A stretch of DNA of 64,000 nucleotides from Kitagawia praeruptora (Eukaryota > Streptophyta > Magnoliopsida > Apiales > Apiaceae). The notes below the pieces were generated by a model. The model was not told the origin of the DNA and ran no database searches. It saw only the letters and a list, made by a program, of their open reading frames with translations. The stretch lies in assembly GCA_037693485.1 (NCBI GenBank), contig CM075351.1, positions 97,978,001 to 98,042,000 on the forward strand, in the 5' to 3' direction. Position 1 is the stretch's first letter. Each line of letters opens with the position of its first letter. Made by a program: the position numbers and the translations under genes. This document shows positions 22,266-32,780 of the stretch, in pieces.

Positions 22266-23689
22266 TTTAAGTATTCTTATGCTCTCAAGTGTTGGTTTGT
22301 AAAAGTCTTTGACAGTTTTGCAATCATCTGATACAGATTAATTAAATGTTTAATTTATATCATGAACTGATATGATAACTAAAGCATGAAGCAAAATTAA
22401 TCATTTTAAACATATCCAAGTCCATGGTATAACAACTTACCAATGAATCACCTCCTATTGAGTAATCTGTTAAGATTTTGAAAAAAGAAACTCTGCAACT
22501 CTCAGCTCCTACACAATGGTAAGGTTTTAAATATAGTCATTAGAAATATAGATTAAGATTTTAATTTCTACAATGTTAAGCGATTTTAAGACTTTTCTCA
22601 CCAATAAAGTCATTGGCCTTGAAAACACATATCTTCAAATTCTGATCACCACACACTGAATCATTGTACATAACCAATACGTCTCCTTTTGTCAACTCCA
22701 ATTCCTTGGCAAATTCATACCAGCCCTTTCCAAATGTACATATTCCTCCGAACCATTCTATTTCAATCTTCCAAGATCTTTTACAAAATGTAAAAAAAAA
22801 CTTTTGAACCACCTTTCCAATTTCTGTATAAGTTTTCCAATTCTTTCCCCAATTTCTACATTCAGGAAAATTTTATTAAGATTATCAAAGATTAGTATTG
22901 CAAACTATGTTTACATTAGGGGAAAAAAATGCTAAAGATATAAGTTACTAACCATGTGCGCAAATTTCTGATCAACGTCTGAATTTGTAATCTGAATATC
23001 ATAATATTCAGTCACATTCATCAAACCATTAAAACAAAATAGAGCAACATTCTGTTCATACTGCACTGTACCCTGTTGAATTATGTAATCTTCCTTCTTC
23101 CATCTTCTCGATTCTTCAGTTAGAAAGTACATTTTAGGATCAGTGACTGGGTACTTAGATTCAATTCCATTTTCCTTGAATATTGTAGCAATGAAAATGT
23201 TGTCGCCATAATAATCAAATTGTACAATGTTGAACAATTTGACTCCGTAGAAAATCATAAATCTTTGAAGACCAGATATTGTTAATTCTTCTACATTGTA
23301 TTTCCCCTTCCAAAAATTTTGGTTGCACTTAATAATTATATGAGAAGGAAGCTTAAATCCATGAACTGTGTGAAAATTCTTCGGAACACATTGTAAATGA
23401 TTAAAAGAATGAAAAAACCTATTTAAAAATAAAGTTGTTGAGATTTGATCATAAAATTAAATTTTCTAAATTAAACCACTTACCAATGTTCCAAAAGGTC
23501 TAAATGTATTATTGGCCGAAACAAAACTCGACATAAGAGATCTTCTACCTACAAATATGTGAATGAATTAGATACAATATTTTGTATCTATTTAAATGGT
23601 TAAAAATCACCAATTTCGTAAACATATATACCGTTAGTAAAGGTATTTTTCCACTTTTGTTCCCAATATGAATTGTCCAACACCTGTAG

Positions 23690-25214
23690 CACATTGGTGA
23701 TCCATATTACGTATTCGAACTTTTTGTAGGAATTTTATTGGGGAATCAGGAATCAAGTACATACAACATGACCAAGACATAGTCCAACATATAATATATA
23801 AATATTATACCAAGTCTAAAAAGAGTCAAAATGCAATAGTAGCATGCAATACAAACACTATCTAATACATATCACATCTTCAATTGATTATTCAGATACC
23901 TCCATTGATCGAATATTTTCTTATACAGTAGAAGAAGTCGTCAAGCAGCAGTTTGTTATAGGAGTTCTTTTTGATTCCGAAGACGGTTGTTCCACAGCAT
24001 GGAATGGACACAATCGGGAATTTCTGATATTTGATATAGCACTTAATATTTTAAATTTTTATTTACTTTTTGAGTTAGTTATTGGAGATAGTGGATTTCA
24101 TCACAACCATATTCTCAAATTTTAAATAAACAAAATAATTAAACAACAAATTAATAAATTCTAAAATGTAATTGAGTTCTCTCATAGTTTATATATAAAA
24201 CCATTTAAATAATAAGCTTAATATATTCCATTTAGTACCATTGTAGTACCGTTTGAAAAATTATATTTAGTACTTTAACAATGGAATCTTATTACCTATT
24301 TTTAATTACAAAAACAGTATTAAAGAAATTAATTATATAAATTTATTTTGTTGTAAAAATTAGTACTCCCTCTGTCATTTTTATTTATTATCACTTTTTT
24401 TAAGTATACACCAGAATGCATTTTAAGGTGGATTTTAAGGATAGTTCTATAACTAAATATTTTTATAAGTAAATTTTTTCTTATAAAAATAGGATTTTTT
24501 TGTATTTTTATACAAAATAAAATTTAAAAAATAAGTTATGGAAGTATATTTAAAATCTAATTATAATGCGTGCCAGACACCCTATTTCAAAATGATAACA
24601 AATCAAAAGGACGAAGAGAGTATTATTTTGTATATAGTACATTTGTGTTAGCGTTAATTTCATAAATGCTTGGCATTATAATATTAATTCTTTTCATAAA
24701 ACTAGTAAGAAAGTATTATAAAATTTCATTATAAAAGAATTATAATTTTTTAAAGGTTTGATTATAAAAATTATATATTTTTAGAGATTTGTTACATAAT
24801 GCTGACATTTCATTTAATCATTTTGATGACATCTCAAATACATTACAAAATATAAATTGTTAAATATATTTTATTCATTGTGAGTTGCTTTTTTACATAA
24901 TGCTGACACATTCCGCGTAACCATTTTGTTGTAATTTACAAGCTAACTATATCTACATAATCTCTAATAAAATACATATATTCAAGGTTTTAAAAAAAAA
25001 ATTAAATGCATAGTTAGGAGATGAATCGTTGATACATATATGCATGCAAACTGTTGAGTACAAGTCTGTATAACATTAAGTACATCTTTTCACATTCTCC
25101 AAGAGTTTAGACATAAATACTAATCTCTAAATTTGTCTTTGGCTACACCTTTTCTCTTCCATTACATTTCAATCTACTTATTTCATATCCATCAAAAAAC
25201 ATTTAAGCAAAGAC
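23690..25214. other. AT-rich spacer with a MITE
   Basis: Between the B3 locus and the 25.2-kb gene. It holds a 93-codon open stretch at 23844-24125 with no recognisable domain, and a Stowaway-like MITE (listed separately). The last 150 bases, with 'gtacaagtctgtataaca' and a pyrimidine-rich run before the ATG at 25215, could be a promoter and leader, but no clear TATA box can be assigned. Confidence 0.4.
24366..24620. mobile_element. Stowaway-like MITE (255 bp)
   Basis: Begins CTCCCTCTGTCATTTTTATT and ends AGGACGAAGAGAG, with TA on each side (24364-24365, 24621-24622), as expected for Tc1/mariner-type Stowaway elements. The interior is AT-rich and shares pieces such as 'aataagttatgga' with the MITE at 36072. 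The ends have drifted from the usual CTCCCTCCGTCC. Confidence 0.8.
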
Positions 25215-25987
25215 ATGGATGCTAACAACTTTCACAACCAGCTGATGTTCTCAGCCAAATCTTTAACTTCATCATACTGGAGGACAACAACTTATCAGGT
25301 TTTTCAAAGTTGCTGATCGTATGGTCCATAAGTCAATCCAGGCAAAGGATCAAGGATGTATTGGAGAGGCTAAACTGGGATGCATTGTACCAGTTTTATA
25401 ATGAACCTGTTGAAGTTAGTCGTGATATTTTCGATGGATTCATTAAATTTGCAGTAAGGTATGATGTTGAGCAAGCTAAGTTTTTTAATTCAACTCGCAA
25501 CCTCTTTCAAAGACGGGATGTTCAGCACCATCTCTCTGTTTTAGCTGATCTTTCAAGTAACCACTTCCCTTCAAGATTCTCATATTTGTTTTTTAAAGCG
25601 ATTTATAGAACATTTGAAAGATCTGAAACCGTTGAGGAGATGAATAATTTGCTGAATACAACTCATTTGAGGAGTAGCATAATTGAACAGATGGATTTTC
25701 TTGAACATATGTATTTTGCAATGTCCGAAGTAGATCATCTTTTGCCTAATTTCAAATTTTGCCCACATGCAAGAAATTCTGACCCAATATATGGTGTTGA
25801 TGGTCCTCCTCTGGGAGATGAATTATGGTTTTCACTTTGTCCAAGAACTGTTGAAGAAAACTACATTGATGATTGCCATCCATGGGGAAAATGCATCACT
25901 ATGAAGCAAATGTGGGACACTGATTGTATTCACTGCAAGGTCCAGATCATTCTATTCAGAGTTTTACTATGTTCCGTTCAACCCTAA
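25215..25987 (+). pseudogene. Unrecognised plant gene, coding split over three frames
   Basis: I do not recognise the family. An ATG at 25215 opens MDANNFHNQLMFSAKSLTSS and YWRTTTYQ, then a stop comes at 25314. A second piece, FFKVADRMVHKSIQAKD, lies one frame later (25300-25350). The long piece lies another frame later, from about 25335, with VLERLNWDALYQFYNEP, an aromatic- and charge-rich middle, and a Cys/His/Trp-rich end (HPWGKCITMKQMW and CIHCKV) finishing at 25987. Two successive shifts of one base, or a very short intron, are needed to join them; no good splice pair is visible. It sits between two B3 loci but on the other strand. It may be a lineage-specific gene recently broken, or one with a gene structure I cannot resolve. 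Confidence 0.4.
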
Positions 25988-26480
25988 GATTTTATGTATT
26001 TTTGTACTTTTGCTCTTTATGCTTTATGTTTTATATGTTAACTTTGGTTGTTGGATTATGAAATTGTTCTGTTTCTGGAGATGGATTGTTTATAACATTG
26101 AGATTGTTTTTGTAAATGTTTGTCTAATTTAATTTCACCTAATGCATTTCCAGCAATTCCGTAACATACTTATTTGAATGTATAACATGTTTGTCTTCTA
26201 ATAGTGTCTGTAAAGTTTAAATTTTTAGTGAATACACAAATTTAACAATCTTAAACAGTGTAAAACTTATTGCTATCGAAATACCCAGATTTACAGAAAT
26301 GTGAAACCGTTACAGAAGTTGTTTACATCAACATGATCATAATATAATTACATCATTAATTAGCAACTGACAAGATCCTACAATTTTTAAATGCACTAAA
26401 GCAAATACTGAAACATAAAAAGACTTTTACATAGTTCGCCATACTGAACTATATGTTACTGAATGAAATCCACATAATGA
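25988..26480. other. AT-rich 3' flank, nothing recognised
   Basis: T-rich sequence directly after the 25.2-kb ORF, plausible as its 3' untranslated region, then unremarkable AT-rich DNA. Confidence 0.4.
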
Positions 26481-26489
26481 ACTATATAT

Positions 26490-27090
26490 TACGGATTAAA
26501 TGCACAAGTTGACCACCCAATTTTAGTCTTTGGTCCTCCAGGTCGACAGACTTTGCTTTCCAATCATTTATCTTTTCAGTCCATTCTACTTGAAAAGTCT
26601 AAAATGCTGTTAACATTTCATCCAAACGTTCCTGCAACTGATTTACATGTCCAACAATTGATGTATTTGTATCTTCCACAAATTTTCTTTCATTCTCTGA
26701 GTATGCAGTGTTAACGAGAACACTTTGCTGGGATGATTCTCCAACACTTCCAGGAGCGTTACCTTCCAACACCTCGATAATGTTTCTACATTTGAAATTT
26801 AGTAATTGTATCCTTATAATGTAAGTGCAAAAAGTATAGAAAGAACAATGTTACGTACCCGTATTTTTCCTCTAGGCCAATGGTGCGAGCAAATAGCAAA
26901 GATTGTCTGTCAAACATGCTCTTGAAAAACAATCCAAAATCTTCATTTGCTACACGATCATTTCTTCATTCAAGTCTGCCGACGTCATGTTGAGGTTGTT
27001 AAGGTCATTCACCAACATATTTTTTATGCTTGAGTATCTTCGTCGCTTTGATGATCTCAAACTCATTGCACAAGAAAGAATTTGTTATTG
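26490..27090 (-). pseudogene. Small two-exon coiled-coil gene remnant
   Basis: On the minus strand an exon ending 'FARTIGLEEKYG' is followed at about 26858 by a donor (GTACGT) and at about 26787 by an acceptor (TGTAG). The join keeps frame into NIIEVLEGNAPGSVGESSQQ. The second exon continues with a heptad-like stretch (HVNQLQERLDEMLTAF), a stop, and then more in-frame coiled-coil-like sequence (EWTEKINDWKAKSVDLEDQR). The upstream part, IKNMLVNDLNNLNMTSADLN, is also helical but lies in a different frame. I do not recognise the family. The kept splice junction says it was once a gene; the stop and frame change say this copy is not intact. Confidence 0.4.
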
Positions 27091-27094
27091 TTAA

Positions 27095-28214
27095 AATATG
27101 CTAATGTAAGTTAATTTTGGAAGACCAAATTACATTTTTATAGGCCTTTTTGGACGGTTTTATAGTAGGTGTTGGCATAGAAACTGTCGTGGTGGTTTTA
27201 AAACTGCTGTACAACATACCACGTAAAAAAAATTCTTCTTTAGTTATCTTAATCAGTTACAACGTTTTTATATCAATATTTTTATTTTTTTTAAGAATAT
27301 AATTACATTTAGATACTTAAATAAAATTAAATTTAATTTAATTAAGAATGAAATTATATTAGTTAGTCATATGCTTCACGTTTTCGACAATTTTTGGGAT
27401 GATCATTTAATTATAGTAGTTTTTTTGCAATCAACTTATTAAATTTCAATATCATATATTTTTTTAATTTTTATAAATTTTAATATTCCTATGTTTTTTA
27501 ATTTTTTCATAAAAACAATTTATTGGAAAAAGAGTAATTATATTATTTCTCTTAAAATCTTATGGATTTTTTAATTTTACTTTAAAATAATACTGCATAT
27601 ACTACAAATTATTCATTTTGTTGATTTGTTGATATTGGGATTTTAATGATTCAAAATCCTGTATCAATCATCAATCATATCACTGATTGTAGCTAGAAAG
27701 ATATTGCTATATTTTCTTAATTTCTATTGTTTCATACAAACAAATAATAGTACAAATTATTAATTTTATTAATATTGGGATTGTTGTGATTGAAAATCCT
27801 GTATCAATCATCGATCAACAATCATATCATTGATTTTAGGTAGAAAGATATTGCTATATATTTTTTATTATGTTTGATGAATCATTTTCAATTAAGGAGA
27901 ATATCTTCATCCTCATCCTCATAATTAAAATATTTGGTTTCGTAACTAACTGATAGATTCCATAAACATAAATCCTCCTTAAAACTATCCCACTATATAT
28001 CTCACAAGTGATATCGTTAAAACCTCTAAAAGTTAAGGTTTAATAATCTACAAAGGTCCTATTTTTTGTCTTTGTATTACTTATCAAGCCTAATTTAAAA
28101 GTTTGTAGTATGTATTGTATTGTTTAAATCTTTGTTTGTTGACTCAATTCCTTGATCTTAAAACTCAAAAATTTATTTCAAATTAGGCTTCATTCCAATG
28201 TTTCTAATCGTTTA
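27095..28214. other. AT-rich intergenic DNA upstream of the RPA-like gene
   Basis: Very AT-rich. Contains a direct tandem repeat at 27600-27890 (listed separately) and no coding signal. The last 200 bases may include the promoter of the plus-strand gene, but no unambiguous TATA box could be chosen among many AT runs. Confidence 0.4.
27600..27890 (+). repeat. Two diverged direct repeats of about 145 bp
   Basis: The copies start near 27603 and 27750. Both contain 'atattgggatt', then 'aaatcctgtatcaatcatc', then 'gtagaaagatattgctata' (first copy with one base changed). They differ by small indels and substitutions. Function unknown; they lie 300-600 bp upstream of the RPA-like gene. Confidence 0.7.
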
Positions 28215-29444
28215 ATGTACACAATTTTGAAAACAGTTATGGAAATGCACGATCATCTTTGTACACTGAATGATACTACGTTCAGTTGGTGTTTGAAGGT
28301 CCGTGTTACAAGGATTTGGGAAACAATCTCCAATACCGATGCCATCGTTTCTCACAATATGCTTCTTTTAGATTGTTTGGTAAGAATACTTTTTATAACA
28401 ATTTATAACTATACTTTAATTTTGTATCTCATTATCTATTTTATATTCAGAACACTCATATGCTTGCAATGGTCGATCCTTCTATATGGAATAACTTTCA
28501 CAACCCTATAGTGGAAGGAAGATTATACCTAATTATCAATGTCCGTGTTCATCAAGCATTTGGTTTTTACAGGCCTGTTAGCACAGATAAATGCTTGACC
28601 TTTGTTCCTTCAACTATTATAGATCCATATCCTCATGATGATTTTGTAATTCCAATGCACAAATTTGAGTTAAAACCTCTCGGAGATCTTTACGATATTG
28701 TTTGTTCATATGAACCTTATACGATCCCTAGCTATTCCACAGGTAATTTTTTTAATTTTTATTATATGCTTCCATAACTATATTATGATTTAAAGTTTTA
28801 ATACTATTTTCATTTTCTATTATTAGATGTGATTGGAATGTTGGAAGATCTTGAACCATTGCAAACAATCCACACCCATTTTGGTGAAAGACAATTTGTG
28901 CGCTTTAGAATAACTGATGGAAGGTACTCAACTTAGAACAATAATCAAGATATTGTTATCGTTTTAAAACTTTAATAGATTAGCAAATAAATGTTGAAGA
29001 GGCACACCACTAGATAATTTTTTTTTCAGTATTTCTATTCGCGTTACTTTTTGGGGACCATTGAATGCAAATACTGAGCCTTTGTATGCAAATAACGAAA
29101 TGTCTCCAGTAATTGTAATTCTGGCAAGCATCAAGATATCGGCTTACAAAGGTATTCATGTCTTGATACATAATTTTTAAAATCAATAATTTTTCCTTGA
29201 TACATGTTCCTTATTTTTTTTGTCCAAAGAAGGTGGAGTTCATATTTGTAGCTTGCCTTCTTCAAAGATTTATATTAATCTTCCACATGAGGATGTTTTC
29301 ATGATGAGGAATAGGTATATTGTAGTCTTACTTTTCTTTCTGGATTATATGATTCTTGATAATTCTAGATTTATTGTAAGTCTTAGTAATTGATCGTGAA
29401 CTATTTTGTTTTATAGGTTGATTCAGCAAGGAATTCAGCCTTAA
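28215..29444 (+). CDS. RPA70-like single-stranded-DNA-binding protein (DUF223 type), six exons
   Basis: Six exons join without a stop: 28215-28379, 28451-28742, 28827-28923, 29030-29151, 29230-29314 and 29417-29444. All five introns (71-106 bp) start GT and end AG, and together they give 262 codons plus a stop. The start region reads MHDHLCTLNDTTFSWCLKVR followed by VTRIW, and exon 2 has DPSIWNNFHNPIVEGRLYLI. This is the layout of plant DUF223/replication protein A 70 OB-fold proteins (WxxKVRVxRxW, then an F...L.EG..Y.I strand). Later exons carry a second OB-like part (IRVTFWGPLNANTEP and VIVILASIKISAYK). RPA70 binds single-stranded DNA in replication and repair. Solo members of this family are numerous in plants, some linked to Helitrons. 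The ATG at 28239 is an equally good start. The short C-terminus lacks the RPA zinc finger. Confidence 0.75.
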
Positions 29445-29780
29445 TTTCATGCTCTTTGAAATCTGATCAAGTCATCTATTGCATAGAATCACTTAATAAA
29501 GAGAGTTGGAATTGATTCAATTCTACTCTCAATTTGTCATCTTTCTATTTTTTGGATTCCAAAGTATTGATTTTAACTATGTTCTTTCTAATTTAATTAA
29601 TTAGACAAAGGAGAGTTGTTTCTTAATTATGAAATGTATAAAATTATGGAAGCAACTCTCCTTTATCTAATTAATTAAAAGAAACAACTCTCCTTCGTCT
29701 AATTAATTTTTACATATGTTTCATAAAAACCAAATAATGTAGAAATCATTACACATTTAATACAATCATATAACTTACAA
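29445..29780. other. Intergenic stretch with inverted repeats
   Basis: Short space between the RPA-like gene and the second B3 copy. It contains a 30-bp palindromic run near 29500 ('gagttggaattgattcaatt' at its centre) and an inverted repeat at 29598-29715. Confidence 0.5.
29598..29715. repeat. Inverted repeat around 'ggagagttgttt'
   Basis: 'attaattagacaaaggagag' plus 'ttgtttctt' near 29599 is repeated inverted near 29680-29710 ('aagaaacaactctccttcgt' then 'ctaattaatt'). A third, shorter inverted copy ('caactctcctttatctaatt') lies between them. The arrangement would fold into a hairpin just downstream of the RPA-like gene; it may be a small foldback element or a transcript-end structure. Confidence 0.7.
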
Positions 29781-29783
29781 GTT

Positions 29784-30395
29784 GACCGTCATAAAAAAAG
29801 TTTTTCATCAGCAACAAAGATAAATTTCCATCATATGCCTTCAATTTTATCTGACAGATAACATTAGGTCAATCAATAGTACATAATGAAATGAATAAAT
29901 TACACTAACATGTTAGTATAGGCTATAGATTTGGGTACTATAGAATTACCTTGATGGCAAAAGTAATCCAAAGCATGATGTTTTGGAATGATGTACTCTA
30001 CTTCTGATCCATGGTAATTGAAGATGTTAACCAAATACTTTCCATGTCCATTATAGGAGAACAAAACAAAAGAACCTGATGTTTTTTTGCATTCTTTGAT
30101 TAACTCTCCAATATTGGTGATACTTTGACTGTTCTTATTGTAATAAGCATCAATCTGTTGTCCAGTAGAAAGCACCAACTGGACTTCGAAAGGCATGAAT
30201 CCCCAACTTTCGGTAATGATTTCTTCCGGTAAAACCTGTTAAAATTACATTGTAGTTGGAATCAATAGTACTTTAACTACGTAAAACTTTATAAATACTT
30301 AAAAATAACATCCTTTACCACAACTTTGTTTTGGCATAAATCTGGATCAATGACAGCGATAAAACCACTGAATTTTGGAATCTGAGCTGCATTAT
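29784..30395 (-). pseudogene. Partial second B3-domain gene copy
   Basis: A minus-strand paralogue of the broken B3 locus. Exon 30319-30395 opens a B3 domain (IPKFSGFIAVIDPDLCQNKV). It splices in frame into 29950-30235 (VLPEEII, then 'GSFVLFSYNGHGKYLVNIFN' and a HGSEVEYI end), which is a full B3 core. The third piece, 29784-29848, parallels the GWKFLSVLDN exon of the first copy but reads through a stop and a shift (WKFIFVADEKLF, then YDGQL in another frame). The first copy shares the landmarks KEC..TSGS and G.E..YI followed by the CHQ splice. Upstream start exons and the downstream B3 exons are not found, so this is probably a truncated duplicate. Confidence 0.6.
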
Positions 30396-31170
30396 CCTGA
30401 ACACCCTTATCAGCAATAAAATGAAAATGATTTGGATTCACAACAGTCAATAGGTGTAGTATGAAAGTGGATTCACCAAATTAAAACTATTTAATAATAT
30501 AAATAGGAACAAGCCAACAATCAAGTATTAATGGTTAGACAATACTTATACCCTGAACTTTTAGTCATACAAATTGTACCAATTAAACAAAAAAAACAAC
30601 TACTTCAGATGTACTGATCTTATACTGACAAAGCAGGCATGCATGATCCATTTTCGATTCGAAGAAGTACCAAACTTCCAATCTCAAAGTAAACATCAAT
30701 ATGAATAAGTAGAAAGAACATGTGAAGATTAGCATCATTCTTTGGAGACATCATTAATTAAAACAAAGAAGAAGTTCTACTGTTACACAATCAAACTCTT
30801 TAGAGACTTTAATCAAGCATCACAGAAACGATTTCACAATAACCTGAATTCATCAAGAACTCTTATAACAAAGTACGATTGAACTAATTACTACATAACA
30901 ATCAATCATGTATATTCTATTAAATGAATATAAGCAAGATCTCATACCTCCATTATTGTTAGACTTGATTAAGAACGAGATTGAAATCTACAGTACGAAG
31001 ATTGAACTTTGTCTTTCAATTGAGAATTTGTGCACTGTTGAATACCTCTGCATGCAACGGACTCTTTTGGGGGTATACCCGTTTACAATGTAAAGGGGAT
31101 TGTCCGTTTCGTTCCCGTTTTCGAGATAAAATATGTACAATATTTTAGTCAATTTAATGTTTTCTATATC
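30396..31170. other. AT-rich flank of the second B3 copy
   Basis: No clear coding exon. A 61-codon plus-strand open stretch at 30908-31093 has no recognisable motif. If the B3 copy had an upstream exon it should lie here on the minus strand, but none could be supported. Confidence 0.35.
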
Positions 31171-31698
31171 TGTTGTGGGATAAAAACTAGGTCACGAATA
31201 CGACCGTTAGGGTTTGTGTGTATTTAATGCCAAGGGCGGTTGAGCTTCGAGCTTTAATGGCTGTTTCTGCGTATCGAGACTGATCGGTCCTCACAGAGTG
31301 CCTACGTATCTCGTATTGAGAATCAAGCCAAAACGTAGTTCTTGGATGAGGGGTCAGACCCTTTATATAGGCTGAGAAACCCTAAAATCGTAGTAGGGTT
31401 AGGTGACTTGGTGGACAAGTCACCGCCTTGAGGAAGGTTCTGGACTCCTTCCTTGTAGGAGTCAATTTCCATGTTGGAATATGTATCTTGGAGGCTAAGT
31501 CAAGCAGGAGTAATATCCTCTTTTGACTCTTATTTGCTGAGCTGTTTTACTACCCTTAATATTAAGTACGAAATTAATATTATAGATAGGGGTTGGGCCC
31601 ATCTGGTGGGCCCCACGTTTGGACCATTCCGGGTCTAATTAATGCCACATTAAATGTGTCTTTTAGGGCTTACTTTTAACCCATATCAATATCTAACA
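31171..31698 (-). repeat. LTR-like block with TATA box, minus orientation
   Basis: Read on the minus strand it starts TGTTAGATATTGATATGGG and ends TTTTTATCCCACAACA, giving TG...CA ends. It contains a well-placed TATA box (CCTATATAAAGGGTCTG, near 31358-31374) before a GC-richer leader that includes 'GAGATACGTAGGCACTCTGT'. This is how a plant LTR promoter region looks. Matching 5-bp target copies were not found, so the exact ends, and whether it is solo, are open. Confidence 0.4.
31366..31374 (-). promoter_or_regulatory. TATA box of the LTR-like block
   Basis: The minus strand reads CCTATATAAAGG, a textbook plant TATA box, with a 200-bp GC-richer stretch downstream. It is the strongest core-promoter match seen outside the intact elements. 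Confidence 0.45.
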
Positions 31699-32047
31699 TG
31701 ACATAAATTAAATTATTGTACAATTTCCTATGAATATTTAATAAATCAAATATTTTGTTAAAAAAAGTAAAGTTTGTAGTTGTAGTGGAATACATTTCTT
31801 TCTAAATATAATTTTCCTAAGCAATTTCAATTTTATTTGTTAATATAATAATTAAAATCATTTCATATAAAGTTTTAAAATTCTTTTGTTATATTTAATA
31901 ATATTTGTTATTTAATCAAATGGACTCTATTTTATTAAATTTTTATTTGTTATTTTATATAACATTAAGAATAAAATGATTACCATTTTAATACTCAATT
32001 TAGAATTGTTATTGGGATTTTCTGAAAATGATATTACAACTTTAATA

Positions 32048-32089
<42 letters not shown>

Positions 32090-32434
32090 TTTTTAAAAAA
32101 GACATTTTTTTAATTTTAAAAACATTAAGTATTTAACCAATCGGATTCCTTTCGATTACATTTTATATTGGTTATTTTATATTACATAAAGAATAATATA
32201 TACTCATTATGTTTAGACTATTTTTTGTTCAATTCTGTTGGTGAGGTCAGGTGTAATGACGGATTATATAAAAACGTTTTTCGATGAAATTTTTAAGGTG
32301 AGAAAAATTTTGTGTTATTCATACATTTTCTGTAAAAAATGCACCCCGGACAAAAATAAAATCGTAATATTAAAATCATATATTCTTATAAATTATAATA
32401 ATCATATTAATTATAATTAAATTTAACATTTTTT
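31699..32434. other. Very AT-rich DNA with (AT)17 microsatellite
   Basis: Contains 34 bases of perfect AT dinucleotide at 32051-32084. On either side lie two diverged copies of a run with 'tttatataacattaagaata' (near 31952) and a related 'ttatattacataaagaata' (near 32175). No gene is seen. Confidence 0.6.
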
Positions 32435-32467
32435 AAGCGCACGCGAAGCGCGGGCAAAATACCCTAG
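32435..32467 (+). mobile_element. Helitron-like 3' end (degenerate hairpin, CTAG)
   Basis: 'aagcgcacgcgaagcgcggg' forms a short GC-rich hairpin (CGCG, loop AAG, CGCG), followed by 'caaaataccCTAG' and then T. This is the usual Helitron 3' layout: hairpin, about 10 bases, CTRR, insertion before T. The stem is weaker than in the copy at 35927, so it has decayed. The matching 5' end (TC after A) could not be fixed. Confidence 0.5.
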
Positions 32468-32780
32468 TATATAGATAACATGGAGTAGCTCGAACAACTG
32501 TTGTCAGACTTTGAGTAAGAACTTTTCAAATAGTTGTACATATTGTACATATGACCCCTCCCGAAAGGCTAATGGTTCCTCCATCTTGTAAGTACATAGA
32601 TTTTAGATAGAATGACAAGAAATGATTGACTTAAGCTCCCTCATTTCTATGTAATCCTTTATATATATTATATGCTAACATGGCTTTCCATGCCATTTAG
32701 TAATGTACTAAAATACCCTGTCATTTAATAAATTACTAAAATACCCTCAAATTTTATAAATATGTTAAAAATAATGTTGT
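32468..32780. other. AT-rich DNA, probable SINE body
   Basis: Downstream (minus strand) of the SINE head. Includes two near-copies of 'gggtattttagta' and a palindrome 'catggctttccatg' near 32680. It may be the tRNA-unrelated body of the SINE; no gene is seen. Confidence 0.4.

Larger units (their letters stand above)
18262..23684 (-). pseudogene. Multi-B3-domain (REM-like) gene, broken
   Basis: A minus-strand locus of about eleven exon-like pieces with GT-AG borders, several encoding B3 DNA-binding domains like plant REM transcription factors. Readable exons: 23484-23548, 22953-23418 (PKNF..LPSHIII..W and DYYGDNIFIATIF), 22602-22855 (classic FGKGWYEFAKELELTKGD), 19814-22327 (SFFVNYDP, later 'YMYARVYQQDGLEIDYYN'), about 19680-19727, 19390-19553, 19100-19387, 18926-18996, 18520-18782 and 18262-18419. 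It is broken by a 187-bp tandem duplication and a solo LTR within one exon, a one-base shift near 19185 in a B3 core, and a stop near 19532. Intact REM proteins act as nuclear DNA-binding regulators; this copy cannot make a full protein. Confidence 0.7.

Noticed and set aside
25262..25310. LRR-like text (LEDNNLSG) upstream of the 25.3-kb ORF
   Set aside because: A single chance match in a short stretch, not in phase with further leucine-rich repeats.
32051..32084. (AT)17 run as a regulatory TATA region
   Set aside because: A plain microsatellite in AT-rich DNA with no gene placed to use it.
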